From positions 2,542,001 through 2,606,000 of the forward strand of contig JAULSN010000003.1 of the NCBI GenBank assembly GCA_033439765.1: DNA of 64,000 bases, given 5' to 3'. Positions 12,966 through 24,085 of the stretch are shown in pieces. Position 1 is the first letter of the stretch, and the number at the start of each line of letters is the position of its first letter. The notes beneath the pieces are model-generated. The model searched no databases and was not told where the DNA came from. It saw only the letters and a program-made list of their open reading frames with translations. Position numbers and translations under genes: made by a program. Origin of the DNA: Lasiosphaeria ovina. Taxonomy: Eukaryota; Ascomycota; Sordariomycetes; Sordariales; Lasiosphaeriaceae.

Positions 12966-13148
12966 TGACTGCCAGGGGTGTTGTAATGGCCTACTCGGCG
13001 TGGCTAATCAGTATATATGAATCTTAGGGCAAGTCGGCCGTACTACTGTATGATTAGATGCGAGAAGAGATGTTCAAGTTCCGTGTCCAAGACCGCCTAC
13101 AATCTCCACAGCTAGGCCATGCCCAACGACCTTGTCGGCTGGCAAATT

Positions 13149-15466
13149 TCAGAACAAATGCAGCTCCCTCGGCTCAACGCTGCCCCAGAGCGCAGCGCGC
13201 TCCACCGCCGACGGGAAATACACAAAAGCCAGTCCGGCCCTGAGATACGACGGCGCCGACAACGTCGCGTTTTCCGCTCTGGTCACGATGAGCACGTACG
13301 ACACGGGCCAGTAGTCGCCGCCCTGCGACTCCTGCAGCTCGATCTCGTCGCCCAGGGCGAGCGCATACAGCGGCAACGGTAGCCCGTCGTCAGCCTGGGG
13401 GTGGCTGCGGTAGTCCATCTTAAGCACCACTGGGTATCCGTCCAGGGTGGCGTCGACATCGATGTTGTCCGGAGGGTTGCCGCGCAGCTCTGCGAGCGGC
13501 CAGCCCGTGTCAAGCGGTGCCGCGGCGACGAGGCCCCGAACCGCGATGTACCCGACTACCACGGGGGAGAACTCGCTTGCTTTACTCCCGCTGTTGTTAT
13601 TGCTGCTGGCGCTGCCGAGGTACTCGAGGTTGGAGTGGAGGAATTCCAGGTAAAATGCTGGGGTGAAGCCGCTGTCCTGCCAGCTGACGTGGCCGTCGTG
13701 CGATGTCCAGCTCCAGGTGGGACGGCGGGGCTGGGGCTGCTGCTGTTGGGCAGCGGCTGTGATGGTAGAGAGCGGATCGTCATCGCCATCACTATCAGAA
13801 GACGACGAGTATGTGTCGCGATACTTGCGCTCCCAGGCGAGGCCAAATGCGAGGCGCGACAGCCAGATGCCGGCAAGGTACGTGTCGCTGCCCGAAAGGC
13901 GTTGCTTGTTCCAGATGCTGGCGAGGCCGGCCAGCGCAATGAGGCGGTCGGCGGGCCGCGTGAACTCGCGACGGCTGTACTCGAAGCTGACGAGCTCATT
14001 GTACCAGAATCGCACAGGATCGCGGTCGCGGTCGCGGCCGTCGCCCAGCACCGTGGCGGCCTTGGTGCGGAACGTGTTCTTGACGAAGCTGTTGTACCAC
14101 CGCGGCAGCGGGCTCGCCAGCAGGTCCTCGAGCCGGTACAGCTCGCGGCACTCCCACACGGCCTGGCTCGCGGCGAAGTGGATCGTGCGCGGCGACAGCA
14201 CGCGCTCCTGGTACGTCCAGCCGCGGGAGTTGAGAGGCGACGACTTGAGCGGTTGCGGGTCTGCTTTCGGCTCTTCGAGGTGGAAGATGAGCGTGGACGT
14301 CTTCCCATCGGGCAGGGTGTTGGTTATCTCAACGCTTTGCACCGTGTTGGTGTTGCCCCACGTCAGGTGGTCGTGAGGCACACTCTTGTGGTTGAAGCAG
14401 CCCCCCGAGCTGTGGCCCGCGACGCTGGCCGCGATGGTCAGCAGTGACCCCTCGTAGATAGACCCCATCTTGACCGACTCGGACGCCCAGTCGTCCTGCG
14501 AGTCTTGCACAATGCATAGCGCGTCGATCCAGAGATATCGCACGCCCATCCGCCTCGTGACTTCGATGGCGTCTATGAAGTTCTTGGCCAGAGTCTCGAT
14601 TCGGATGCCTTTTAGCCGATCTGCTAGGTTGCTTGCAACCGTTTTGTCCTCGGGTGGGAGAGTCACGCCCCAGCAGTGGCTCAGCGCCATGTACGTCGAG
14701 ATTTTCCCCCGGTGGTTAATAACCAGCCGGACAAACTCCTTGTTCAGTGTCTCCATCTCTTTGAAAGCATCAACGTCAATGAGCCTCAGAGGACGCTGAG
14801 ACTCTGGAGGTCGGCCATACACAGGATCTTTTTCATCTGGCTCGGCTTGATTACCACTATCAGCGAGGGAGCAGCTATGGCTTTCCCTACACTCTTCGAG
14901 ACAAGAGCGAATAAAGTTGAACGTCTCTTCAGAGCGCGTGTTAGAGAGAGATCTGTTTGCGACTGGGATTCCGTAGGCCGCAGCAGGGTCACCTTGAACA
15001 GCCAGCCTGAGTCAGCTGTGGAAATGTGATTGTCGTCTCGGCCGAACTCACCAATGGGTGTCGAGACATATAGGTCGCGAATGACCGATGTCTGGTCAAC
15101 CTCCTTCGCCTCATTGCCCTCCTTCCACAGCCACGGGTTCTTGTCCAGGGTAGTGACCCACGTCGCTGTGACCCCGAGCCCGCCGCCCTGTTCGACGGGG
15201 GTCTTGGGCCCCAGCTTCAGGCGCAGGTTTTTCCAACCATTTGGCGTGTGGCTGTGGCGCTCGTAGAGCATGTAGCACAAGCCACACCACCGACGAGTCG
15301 CCTGTAGGAACCGGGTGTCGCTGACATGTTTGTAACCCTCCTCTGAAGCCAGAGCCTCGGCCGTGATGTGGCGGCAGCGTGGGCACAGCGCCCGTGTCGG
15401 CCGCTCGGTAAAGTCGATGGGCGAGATGAAGGGCCACGACCCATGCTTCGAGAGTTGTTTCAGCAT
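13149..15466 (-). CDS. HET-domain protein (heterokaryon-incompatibility type)
   Basis: Two exons, 15466-15052 and 14962-13149, give 742 residues. The 89-bp intron (donor GTGAGT, acceptor ATCCCAG) joins YVSTPIG to VANRSL in phase. The N-terminus has CPRCRHI and a C-x3-ESH-x2-C element (EECRESHSC), common ahead of HET domains. The HET core is YMALSHCWG (about residue 230) and YLWIDALCIVQD (about 280). RGWTYQERVLSPRTIHF follows, and the C-terminal half shows the usual WSWTSHDGHVSW element. HET domains trigger or transmit cell death in vegetative incompatibility when coupled to recognition modules; which signal this one answers is unknown. The tail contains low-complexity S/Q/D stretches. It ends 183 bp from the DUF7708-like gene. 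Confidence 0.87.
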
Positions 15467-16145
15467 TTGCCAAGCGCGACACCGAATGGCAGTCGCATCG
15501 AAAGATGAGGAAGTGGAATTGTCAAGAGCTGGATGTCGAATTTGTGAAACAGGCAGGTGCGGTCAGCTGAAGAGGTGAAGAGAGAGCGAACATCCGTGCG
15601 TTGCAGGGGCAGCACAGGGCACGGGCCAATCAGGCTCCCGCAGCCGCGTGGTGGGCCAGCGCGAGGGTTGGTGTCCATTGGCTGTGGCGGTGTGGCGCTC
15701 CTGCAGTTGAGCCACATCCCCTGACCTCAACGTACCGGGGGATATGTATCAGTTCCAGCACACACCTAAATAACAAATGAGAATAGTCAAGTGGGATATT
15801 GGTGCAGGCCGCAGCGCGCCTTCCACAAAGGCTGCGGACTCGACAGAAATGTGGCCACTCAATTTGAATATACACCGCCAAGGATCATCGGTTGACCGTA
15901 CCGGGGGATGACCGTACTGGGTGGGGATTCTATTCTTGTTTTTCTATATTTTTTCCTATTTAATTAATACCTATTTCTTTCTTTCAACTTGCCATCATTA
16001 CGTACCTTACCGCTCAATTCTAATCTTTGCGCTCAGCCTTTCTCACCGACCACCACCTCGCGTACTATCTGCCTTCCTCGGCCACTATTCGGGTTTTCTT
16101 ACCGGTGAAAACTTCTGGTTAGTCCAGTCACAATCTCCCTCATAT
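15467..16145. other. Intergenic, AT-richer, no gene seen
   Basis: Upstream region of the HET gene. The pyrimidine-rich stretch at 15930-16090 has no recognisable coding content. Confidence 0.55.
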
Positions 16146-16490
16146 TTATCTTACAGTATCATAGCCATTCTCTCCTCCCACTCGCGGCGAGGCGCAGGCC
16201 CACAGGCAGTCTAGCACCACGGATTCTTCTGTGTCGTGGACCGTGGCAAAGTTATGCATTTTGAGCAGCGAGCGCATCTCGCTGAGCGCGAACGTCATCA
16301 TGGTGGTGTGCCCGAGCGAGGTCGGGTGGAAGAGTGAGCCGAGAAAGTCGGGGACTGGCATGATGTCGCCCAGTACAGGGATGCCGGCCGGGCAGGCCGG
16401 TGCCGTGATGCCGCGGGCGTAGATCTTGTTGCTGGCCCCATGCTCTCGAGCAATGCAGTCTCGGAACAGCCGAAAGAAAATCTACCCTAC
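16146..16490 (-). pseudogene. SGNH/GDSL hydrolase C-terminal remnant
   Basis: On the minus strand, one open stretch reads FRLFRDCIAREHGASNKIY and, further on, GIPVLGDIMPVPDFLGSLFH followed by PTSLGHTTM. The FHPTSLGH segment resembles the block that carries the catalytic histidine at the end of SGNH/GDSL esterases. Nothing upstream restores the nucleophile block (GDS) or a signal peptide, and the frame runs on without a family-like end. I read it as a truncated gene relic. The assignment rests on one short motif and should be treated as tentative. Confidence 0.4.
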
Positions 16491-17815
16491 TTCGATGGTA
16501 CGAGTCAGTGGAACAGCGCCTGGGCTAAAGGGCAAAAGAAGAAGAAGTGCGTTATCTAGTAGTCGACTTGCTCGCTTGCGGATTCCGTTTAAGTCTTGAA
16601 GTGTATGATTAGATGGCCAGGTAGTGCTAGTAGTTCTCTTCACCTTTGTTGTTATTTCAATAACTACAATAGTTACTGCGTACATTAGACCGATGCTTAT
16701 AAGTTGAAACGGTTTTGCCCCTCCTTGATACTGAATTATGGCATGTTCATGTTGTTTTCCTGCCTTTCTCCAAAATTAAGCCCACTGCTATTGGGGCCCC
16801 GCCATGTCGACTGCAATTATCTTCAAAAAGCCGAAAAGTTAGTCTTTTATGTACCCAGTTCAACTCGAGGCAAGTTTGAGAGTAGCCGAAAATGAGAGAC
16901 AGAGTTATGTGCCACAGTGTCTGGGAATGCTACCTCGTGTGAGAATGCGAATTAATCATCTCGGAGTCCTTGTCCCCACACACCCAGCTAGGCTCGCCGT
17001 CTGCTATACGACGGTATGACGCTTTTCACCAAAATGTGGCTGTGGCGAATAAAGCCAATGCTAATCGAATGCCGGTTTAAGAAAGCTTGATGAGTAATGG
17101 CCATATTGTGGTTAATTAGACGGCATGCGATATTCTGAGTGGTTGGCGGATGGTGACTCGGTGAAGTCTCGGGAGCCAAGACAATAGACGCCTCTTCTGA
17201 TGTCACTGTGCGCGGCAAGTAGAGAAATGTTAATTAGCACACGAAGGCGGAAACCCCGCTGTCAGCCCGATGTTCCGGAAATTCCAACCCCTAGTCATCT
17301 TTAAGCTTGCTCTCACGACCCATGGTTAAGCATAAACAGTTATAATGACGTGCGGCCAAGGGTGTCAAGGAGGTTAGGGGGGAGATGCATTTCGTGGGGG
17401 GATGCATCTCAATTCAGGGGGAGGGGTGTAAACCAATGTATACACCCCACCCCCCCGGTCACACCACCATCGCTAACCCATCGATATTGAATAAGGGGCA
17501 ACTTGACCAGAGCAAACCACTGATGAGGTGTGTGGGCGCAATGAACCTGTAATTATGTGTCATTACTCATCTCACCGTGACACTGTACGGGGCACCAAGG
17601 TACGGCTGGGATGGTTGCCATCATGATCATATCAGCACGTTGAGACTCATGGCCGTCGAGCTCCGGATATCATACTGCCTTTTTGTTGTGCGGGGTGAGC
17701 AGGACCGTCCATTTCCACGCTTGCCTCCTGAGAGTGAGAACTTCTTGCTCGAGTCATACGCAACTCCTACACTCGCTTCTCTCCCATCTTGATTATTCGC
17801 AGCATTTTCCCAAAG
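16491..17815. other. Intergenic, no gene seen
   Basis: AT-rich in its first half. It includes a G-rich inverted repeat at 17417-17454, listed separately. No coding signature was recognised. Confidence 0.55.
17417..17454. repeat. G-rich imperfect inverted repeat
   Basis: Arms gggggaggggtgta (17417-17430) and tacaccccaccccc (17441-17454) pair at 13 of 14 positions across a 10-nt loop. It could form a strong hairpin or a G-rich structure. It lies about 360 bp upstream of the LysM pseudogene; no function is known. Confidence 0.6.
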
Positions 17816-18904
17816 ATGCAGCCCTTCCTCTCACTCCTAGCATTGGCCCTGGCCATCTGCACCACAGCAACAAATATCCATGGCGGCCACAGCCACTTCG
17901 CAAAGCACTATGTCGCCGCTCGCCGCGTGGCGCCTCGACAAGTGCCCAGCTACACGTCGCCCACGGCGCCGCAGCAGACGGGCACCGTCTAGGGATGCAG
18001 CCTGTGGTACAACATCGGGTCTGGAGCCACCTGCGCGACGGTTGCAGCGGGCTTCAGTATTCCCGTCTCGCAGTTCCTGACATGGAATCCCGCTGTGAGC
18101 TCCAACTGCACCGCCACCCTGTCACCTGGCATCTTGTACTGCGTCGGCGACCCAACGGCGCGGCCCAGCCCGCTGCCGACGCCGCCGCCCTCGGACAACC
18201 CCCACGGCCCGCAGCCGCAGCACGCCGGCACCGCCGCGGACTGCGCGGCGTTCTGGTTGGTCGGCGGGTCTGACACGTGCGCCGTGCTGGCCGAGGCCCA
18301 CGGCGTACGGCGTGACGGCCGCGCAGCTCGTCGCCTGGAACTCCGCGCTGCAGTCTGACTGCAGCGGGTTGGTGTCTGGATACTTCATCTGCGTTGCCAG
18401 CGAAAGCGAAGGCCCCGTCTCGTCAGCCGCGTCGTCGTCGGCAGCCCCCTCGTCGTCCGTGGCGTCGAGCAGCACCACATCGACACCACCAACTATCTGG
18501 CCGACACCTACACCAACACAAGCGGGCATGGCGGCGAGCTTCTCGCACTTCTATTTGGTGGAAGCGGGCGACAAGTGCTGGGACATCAGCGTGGCGGCGG
18601 GCATCTCGCTGGGCACGCTGTACGCGCTCAACCCGGGCGTCGGCGCTGAGTGTATCGATCTGCAAGCGGGCTACTTCATCTGCCTGGCGACGGCGGCGGC
18701 GCACCCGACACCCACAACTATCACGGCGGGCCCGCCCGTCAACCCGACGCCACGACGGTCCACGGCACCGCCCCCGCGTGCCAGCGCTATTACATCGTGC
18801 GGGGTGGTGATTCGTGCTGGGACATTGCGGTGGCGCTTGGTGTTTCGCTGGGGACGTTCCTCGCGAGGAATCCCGCGCTCGGAGACGAGTGCGGCGGCCT
18901 CTGA
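17816..18904 (+). pseudogene. Broken four-LysM secreted protein gene
   Basis: Begins with a signal peptide (MQPFLSLLALALAICTTAT), as in secreted LysM proteins that bind chitin. Four LysM-like units follow: CSLWYNIGSGATC, CAAFWLVGGSDTC, FSHFYLVEAGDKC and CQRYYIVRGGDSC. Pro/Thr/Ser linkers separate them. Three lesions break the frame. An in-frame TAG lies at 17990-17992 before the first LysM. A 7-bp tandem duplication of acggcgt (18300-18313) falls in the second LysM. A frameshift occurs in the linker before the fourth (about 18750). The stop after LysM4 is at about 18902. No intron removes these lesions. LysM proteins of this type often shield fungal chitin from hosts or competitors; here the gene seems inactive in this strain. 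Confidence 0.8.
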
Positions 18905-19437
18905 GCTGAAAACTATGTGTGGGCAGGAAAGTATTGACTGGATTGCTTGCAGGAAGAGTAGCTATCTGGGCCACAGCGGAATATATATGTGGAAATGATG
19001 GCCTGGATAGGTGGATCCCATATCCACTTATGCCTCGGCTTGAGGGCATCAGGCCGGGGTCCGGCCTGATCCCTGCTAGCCTAGCCACACTATGTCTGTA
19101 TTGGAACGGGCCCGCCGGTCACGACCATCCCGTCGGGGCCGCCGCTGCCGACTTGATTTTCCGGATGAAGGATGGCGGTGCGAACCTTGGAAATTGGCGG
19201 TTCCTTGTTATCAAGTTTCATAGACTTGAATGTTTATGTGTCTTATTTCCAGACCCCCGGGTATGTATGAGACTGCCATTTCGGGCCGAGTCTGTTTGAG
19301 CTATATGTACATGAATATCTATGTTCTGCCAAGTGCCCAGGCGACGGCGGCAAGAAGTGGTGCAGCCGGCCGGGATTGATTAGGAAAACTGTGTAAGGAA
19401 GACAACACGGACAAGAAAATCAGATGACGGCGATTCC
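18905..19437. other. Intergenic with one hairpin, no gene seen
   Basis: Holds the perfect inverted repeat at 19048-19070 and otherwise no recognisable feature. Confidence 0.6.
19048..19070. repeat. Perfect 10-bp inverted repeat with 3-nt loop
   Basis: Arms atcaggccgg and ccggcctgat are separated by ggt. It is GC-rich, so it would form a stable hairpin in RNA from either strand. It lies between the 3' ends of the LysM relic and the reductase gene; a role in transcript ending is only a guess. Confidence 0.7.
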
Positions 19438-20487
19438 TTACTCGTTCGCGATCTTGACCAGGGCCTTGCCAAAGTTCTTGCCCTGGAGCATGCCGACCAG
19501 GCCGTCGGCGGCGTTGTCGATGCTCTCGGTGACACTGAGCTGGGCCTTGACGGAGCCGTCGGCGAGCCACTGGCCCAGCTTCTCCTGGTGGTCCTTAGCG
19601 TAGACGGGGCCCATGCCGGGGTCGCTCACAATAAAACCGCGCATGGTGAGGCGCTTGGAGACGACGTGGAACAGGTTGCGGATCGGATAGCGCTGGTCGA
19701 CGGGCGTGTTGTAGCCGGAGATCTGGCCGCACTCGACGATGCGGCCGAAGAAGTTCAGCTTCTCCAGCGCCGCCTCGAGCTGCTCGCCGCCGACGTTGTC
19801 GTAGTAGATGTCGATGCCCTCGGGCGCGAGTCGCGCCAGCGCGTCAATCGGCTTTTCTGTCTTGTAGTTGAAGGCGCCGTCGAAGCCGAGCTCCGTGACG
19901 AGCTTGACCTTCTCGTCGCTGCCGACGCTGCCGATGACGCGCAGACCCTCGCGCTTGGCGATCTGGCCGACGACCTGGCCGACGGCGCCCGCGGCGCTGC
20001 TGACAAAGATTGTCTCGCCGGCCTTCGGGCGGCCGATTTCGTAGAACGACGACCACGCCGTCAGCCCCGGCATGCCGAGCGGTCCGAGAAACAGGCCAAG
20101 GTCCTTGAGGCCGTGCGGGTTGTTGAGCTTGGTGCTGATGGCACGCAGCGACTCGGCATTGAGTGTGGCGTACTCGGCGATGGGCAGGGATGCGAGGACC
20201 AGGTCGCCAGGGGTGTAGTCTGGCGTGTCCGACTTGAGCACGCGAGCCACTGTGCTGTTCCTGATGGGCTCGCCGACGAGGAAGGGGGGTGAGTACGACT
20301 TGATGGTGGGATCGCGCATCTTGCCGCGCAGGTACGGATCGAACGAGGCGTACAAGATCGCTAGCGTTACACCGCCGGCGGGTGGCGGCGCAGAGGCATC
20401 AAAGCTGCGGTCTTCAACGACTAGATGCTCGCCCGCGACTGGCACACCGGTCGGGACCTTCTTCAATATGAGCGTCTTGTTCGTCAT
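19438..20487 (-). CDS. Zinc-independent MDR-family NADP-dependent oxidoreductase
   Basis: Single exon of 349 residues. The N-terminal half has the GroES-like fold sequence of the leukotriene B4 dehydrogenase / prostaglandin reductase-like branch of medium-chain reductases (DPYLRGKMRDP, PGLTAWSSFYEIG). The Rossmann part carries AAGAVGQVVGQIAK at about residues 165-178 and the co-substrate-contact YYDNVGGEQLEAAL. There are no zinc-ligand cysteines, consistent with the zinc-free subgroup that reduces activated double bonds with NADPH. It is a soluble enzyme with no signal peptide. Its substrate cannot be given. A TATA-like box lies 174 bp upstream. Confidence 0.9.
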   Translation of the reverse strand: MTNKTLILKKVPTGVPVAGEHLVVEDRSFDASAPPPAGGVTLAILYASFDPYLRGKMRDPTIKSYSPPFLVGEPIRNSTVARVLKSDTPDYTPGDLVLASLPIAEYATLNAESLRAISTKLNNPHGLKDLGLFLGPLGMPGLTAWSSFYEIGRPKAGETIFVSSAAGAVGQVVGQIAKREGLRVIGSVGSDEKVKLVTELGFDGAFNYKTEKPIDALARLAPEGIDIYYDNVGGEQLEAALEKLNFFGRIVECGQISGYNTPVDQRYPIRNLFHVVSKRLTMRGFIVSDPGMGPVYAKDHQEKLGQWLADGSVKAQLSVTESIDNAADGLVGMLQGKNFGKALVKIANE

Positions 20488-20660
20488 GGCGAAATGTGTG
20501 GGGTTGCCGGGCTCTTTGCGTGAAGACGTTGGGATACGGTAATACTGCAGTGTCTGATCTTGACGGATCGTTGGCGTGCTTTGTTGCTAGTGTGCCGTGT
20601 TTGGGGTGAATGCTCTCTTTCGTGCCTCAGATGGTGCCGTGGGTGGAGGGTAAGTAGTTT

Positions 20661-20667
20661 ATATAGG
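20661..20667 (-). promoter_or_regulatory. TATA-like box of the MDR oxidoreductase gene
   Basis: Reads TATATAA on the minus strand, about 174 bp before the ATG at 20487. It is placed plausibly for a core promoter, but such boxes also arise by chance. Confidence 0.35.
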
Positions 20668-21888
20668 TGTGGCCAGCACCCCACGCCTGACCAATTCAGT
20701 GTGGACTGGCACCACGAATTCACCCGTTGAACCTGACAACGCCGGCATGGACCTTGGCTGCTGGCCAGGCCGTGCCTCAGAATTCCGCCTGCAGGCACGC
20801 CCAAGCACAACGTGCATCGGTTCGCATGGCGACATTACACAATCATATGGAGGCACTGGCTTAGAAAGCGGGGCAACGACGCAATCGATCAATGGAGAAC
20901 TTGGGAGGTGGTGACTTGGGGCATCTGGCCAATAGCTTGGCGAGTACCGACCGACCGTGGGCAGAATTTCACTCGGCAGAGCCGTTGTGGCCATTGTGTG
21001 TGTGTGTGGTGGGGTGTTTCACTGTGTCGAGCGTGCCGAGGTTCGAGGCAAGAGAGAGGATTGATAAGCGTGCTACAATTCAGCGGCAGTTTCCGCCAAG
21101 AATGGAATTTGCATCTGGATTTTCTGCCCCAGACCCACAAAATGGCTTGATTACTAATCGTCCGGCTGAGCACCAGAGCCGAAGGATTGCCAAGCCGGCA
21201 AGCACTTCATTCGCTGCGCGCAAAAGAAATGGGGCTGGTCGTGCCATAAATCCAAGCCAAGTTTCAATTCTCAGTCAATCCAATGCAGGTGCCTCTCCAA
21301 TCCAAGTCGTGAACTCGTAATTTTCAGCAGAAGCATGATGGGGCCAAGGTCGTAGCCAAGCTGTCTTCTCAATTACTGATCATTCGAAAATTCAGCATCC
21401 GAGATGGAAAAAGACCTCCATGGGCTGGGGTGTCTTGCAGGAGATGAGTCGGCTCCGTCTCACGTCTGGTGATTCCGACCCGCCTGAATTTGTAACTTGC
21501 ACGGAATATTTCCGACATCATCTTGCAGACTTGCACACGAATCAGTTAGAATCCGATCTAGAAACATAGCAGTAACCGAAACGAGGCACTCTTCAATAAA
21601 ATCTCACTTCGCTGTCAACTACCGTACCTATTCAGATGGAAGGCTGCCTTGGTCGACAGCCTACATCCAAACTTTGAACCCCAACAATTCGGCCCCACCA
21701 TGCCTGTGTTGTTGTCCCATGACCGGTGAGTGACGGACAAAGCACACCACCTGCCACCAACCAAATTCAAACAATCCGAAAGTTTGGGTTGCGCGGCCGT
21801 GTTAGTAAGAAACATGCCTACGACGTCACTACTTCGGCACATCTACAGCCGGCAGTGAACACACCCGAGCCGCCGAGAGGTCGGCCCA
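20668..21888. other. Intergenic, no gene seen
   Basis: Short frames occur on both strands, the longest 142 codons, but none shows a family motif, a signal peptide or a plausible exon structure. Confidence 0.5.
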
Positions 21889-24085
21889 TCAGTGTGCAAA
21901 CTGGAAATCAAGGCGCCTGCTGCCCTGCAGCCTTGTCGTCCGGACATAGGTAATCCGCTCCTGCTCGGTCAAGGCCTCCCAGACCCTCTTCTTCTGCTTA
22001 TTGCGATAGACATAATATGCCTTTGTGAAGAGGAACAGGCCAATTGAGAGAAGGTTGATGATGACCAGCTTCGTATTGCCGTCCTTGTACAGCGGCTTGT
22101 CGTAGTCGAGGTAGATAAAGTTGCCCGTCAAGTTTCCGAGTTGCACACACATCTTGCGACATTGTCAGGGTCGATGATATCTTCGGGGGGCGGGGGGACG
22201 TAATGGCCAGAGTGGCAGAAACCAAGGAGCAAATGCTTACATTGTACAGCGCAGCGGAGACGGTACGCGCGCCGACGTTGTTTGAGTTCTTCGAAACCCA
22301 GGCGACCAATATCGCGTCTGTGCGTTGTGTAACGGGTAAGCAAGTGGCAAATGGGCGAGCAAAAACACACAAAATGACGGGGCAAGTCGTGGTACATACG
22401 GCAATAAGGGTAGGAGAGGAGGACTGTGACGAGCGCAAACGTCCCCCATTGGTCCTTGATGATGCCAGGCCACCACCGAAGCGCAATTACGCAGGGTAGC
22501 GTCCAGAACGACTGGATCATGGATACAAACGTGCGCTCTTTAAGATGGTCTGAAAGTCTCGTTATCCCAATAAGAGTTATGATGTGCATGGCGGACTATT
22601 GGGTTATATGCTAGTCAGCTTGTGTGAACAATTGGGGCTGGGCCGCCTGGGGATAAGACTCACCGAGGGGACAGTAAGAAGATTCGTGGTCAGGGGACTG
22701 AAGCCTATCGACCTCAGCGTCAAGGTGATATAATAGTTGACAGGGATCTGTGGAAGGAAGCAGACGAGGCCGAGGGCGTAGACTGGCCAGAGATCGTAGT
22801 CTTTCATGGCCCGCCACAGGCGAAGCGGCGTGATGGCTTGTCGATTGTGCATGTCGCCCTTGGACGGGTCGTCACGGAGCACACGGTTCACTACAATGGC
22901 TACCTCTCGGTCCGTGAACCAGCCCTTGGGTCGGAACCACGCTTTGGTCTGGACGGCAGACGCGGGCATCAGGAAGAAGGAGGCGAATCCAATCAGCAGG
23001 GTAATGAGGCCTTCTATCAAGAACAGCCAGCGCCACCCGGCCCAGCCATTGACCCCGCGGAGTCGCAGGAGACCAAACGCCAGGAACGATGTGATAATGG
23101 TCGTTGTTGAGAGGGCCGTCCAGAAGTAACTGCATGGGCGGTCATGTAAGAATGGGGCCGGCATTCGGTCTGCAATCTGGGCTTCTCACCTGAGACGGAT
23201 AGGAAGCTCGCGTGATGTATAGAAGTAGGAAAGCCAAAGGACAATATCGGGAATGAAGCCGCCCTGAAAACCCTACAGTCAGCTTTCCCAATCTTCGACA
23301 TTGTAGTGTGAACGTGGTGGAAGCCATACCTCTAGCAGACCCAGCAAGGCTCGGGTGGCAAGGAACCCCGACCTCGAAGTAATTGCGCACTGCGCAATGG
23401 CGACAACGGACCACAGCACCATTTGCATTGGGATCCAGCGGTCCGGGCCCATTTTCTTGGACACGAGCTGAGACGGCAGCTCAGCGAGCAAGAACGAGAC
23501 CAAGAACACGACGTTGCCAAAGTTGTAGTCTTGAGGCGAGGAGATTAGCTAACCGGAATTCATAAGTTGGGACTTCTAGACGCGCGATGGGATCTCATAC
23601 CGTTGGTATTCATTTTGAGGTCGTCAAGGAGGTTGTCGGCCAAGGCCTGCGAGAGATTGCCGCGGTCGACTTGCAGAGCAAAGAACATGACGCACTAGAG
23701 TTGGAACATGTCAGTCTCGAAAAGTCGCATCTTGCACCAGACACTGTCGGGGGTCTCTTACAGCCCAGAGGCAGACTCGCCAGTCAAGCTTCCGCACGAT
23801 GGCCCTCTCCTCCTCCTCGGTCCATGTAAGGGTGGGATCAAAGACGTGACGGCATTCGTACTCTGCCTTGTCGTAAACCCCTGTCCAGTATTCCACATTC
23901 GCCGGTGTGTTGAATGGGTTGTCTTTGTCAATATCGTTGTCCTCCGAGCCCGAAAGCTCGCTGGAATTCACAGTCTCAAAGGTGGCAACATTTTTGGCGT
24001 CTGGCAAGTCAATTTTCTTCTCATCGACAAGCTCGGGCGGGTGTGACGCGGGGAGCGGCGACTTAGAAGACATCTCGACTGCCAC
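21889..24085 (-). CDS. MFS transporter, allantoate-permease-like (Dal5/Tna1 type, anion:cation symporter family)
   Basis: Eight exons: 24085-23762, 23694-23601, 23529-23330, 23263-23190, 23129-22664, 22595-22400, 22317-22241 and 22152-21889. They total 1,695 nt (564 residues) with all junctions in phase. The N-terminal cytosolic part of about 95 residues leads into [19 protein letters not shown] and [17 protein letters not shown], the TM1 region typical of Dal5-like carriers. Then come [20 protein letters not shown], the signature loop [10 protein letters not shown] and a [10 protein letters not shown] element before the central loop. About 12 membrane segments are expected. Such proteins import small organic anions or vitamins (allantoate, nicotinate, pantothenate, biotin precursors) with protons across the plasma membrane; the substrate here is not readable. 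The C-terminus is short and basic. Confidence 0.9.

Noticed and set aside
14963..15051. Apparent frameshift in the HET gene at 13149-15466
   Set aside because: An 89-bp GTGAGT..CAG intron joins the two frames exactly.
20892..21320. 142-codon plus-strand frame
   Set aside because: No motif, and it lies in a region without other coding signals.
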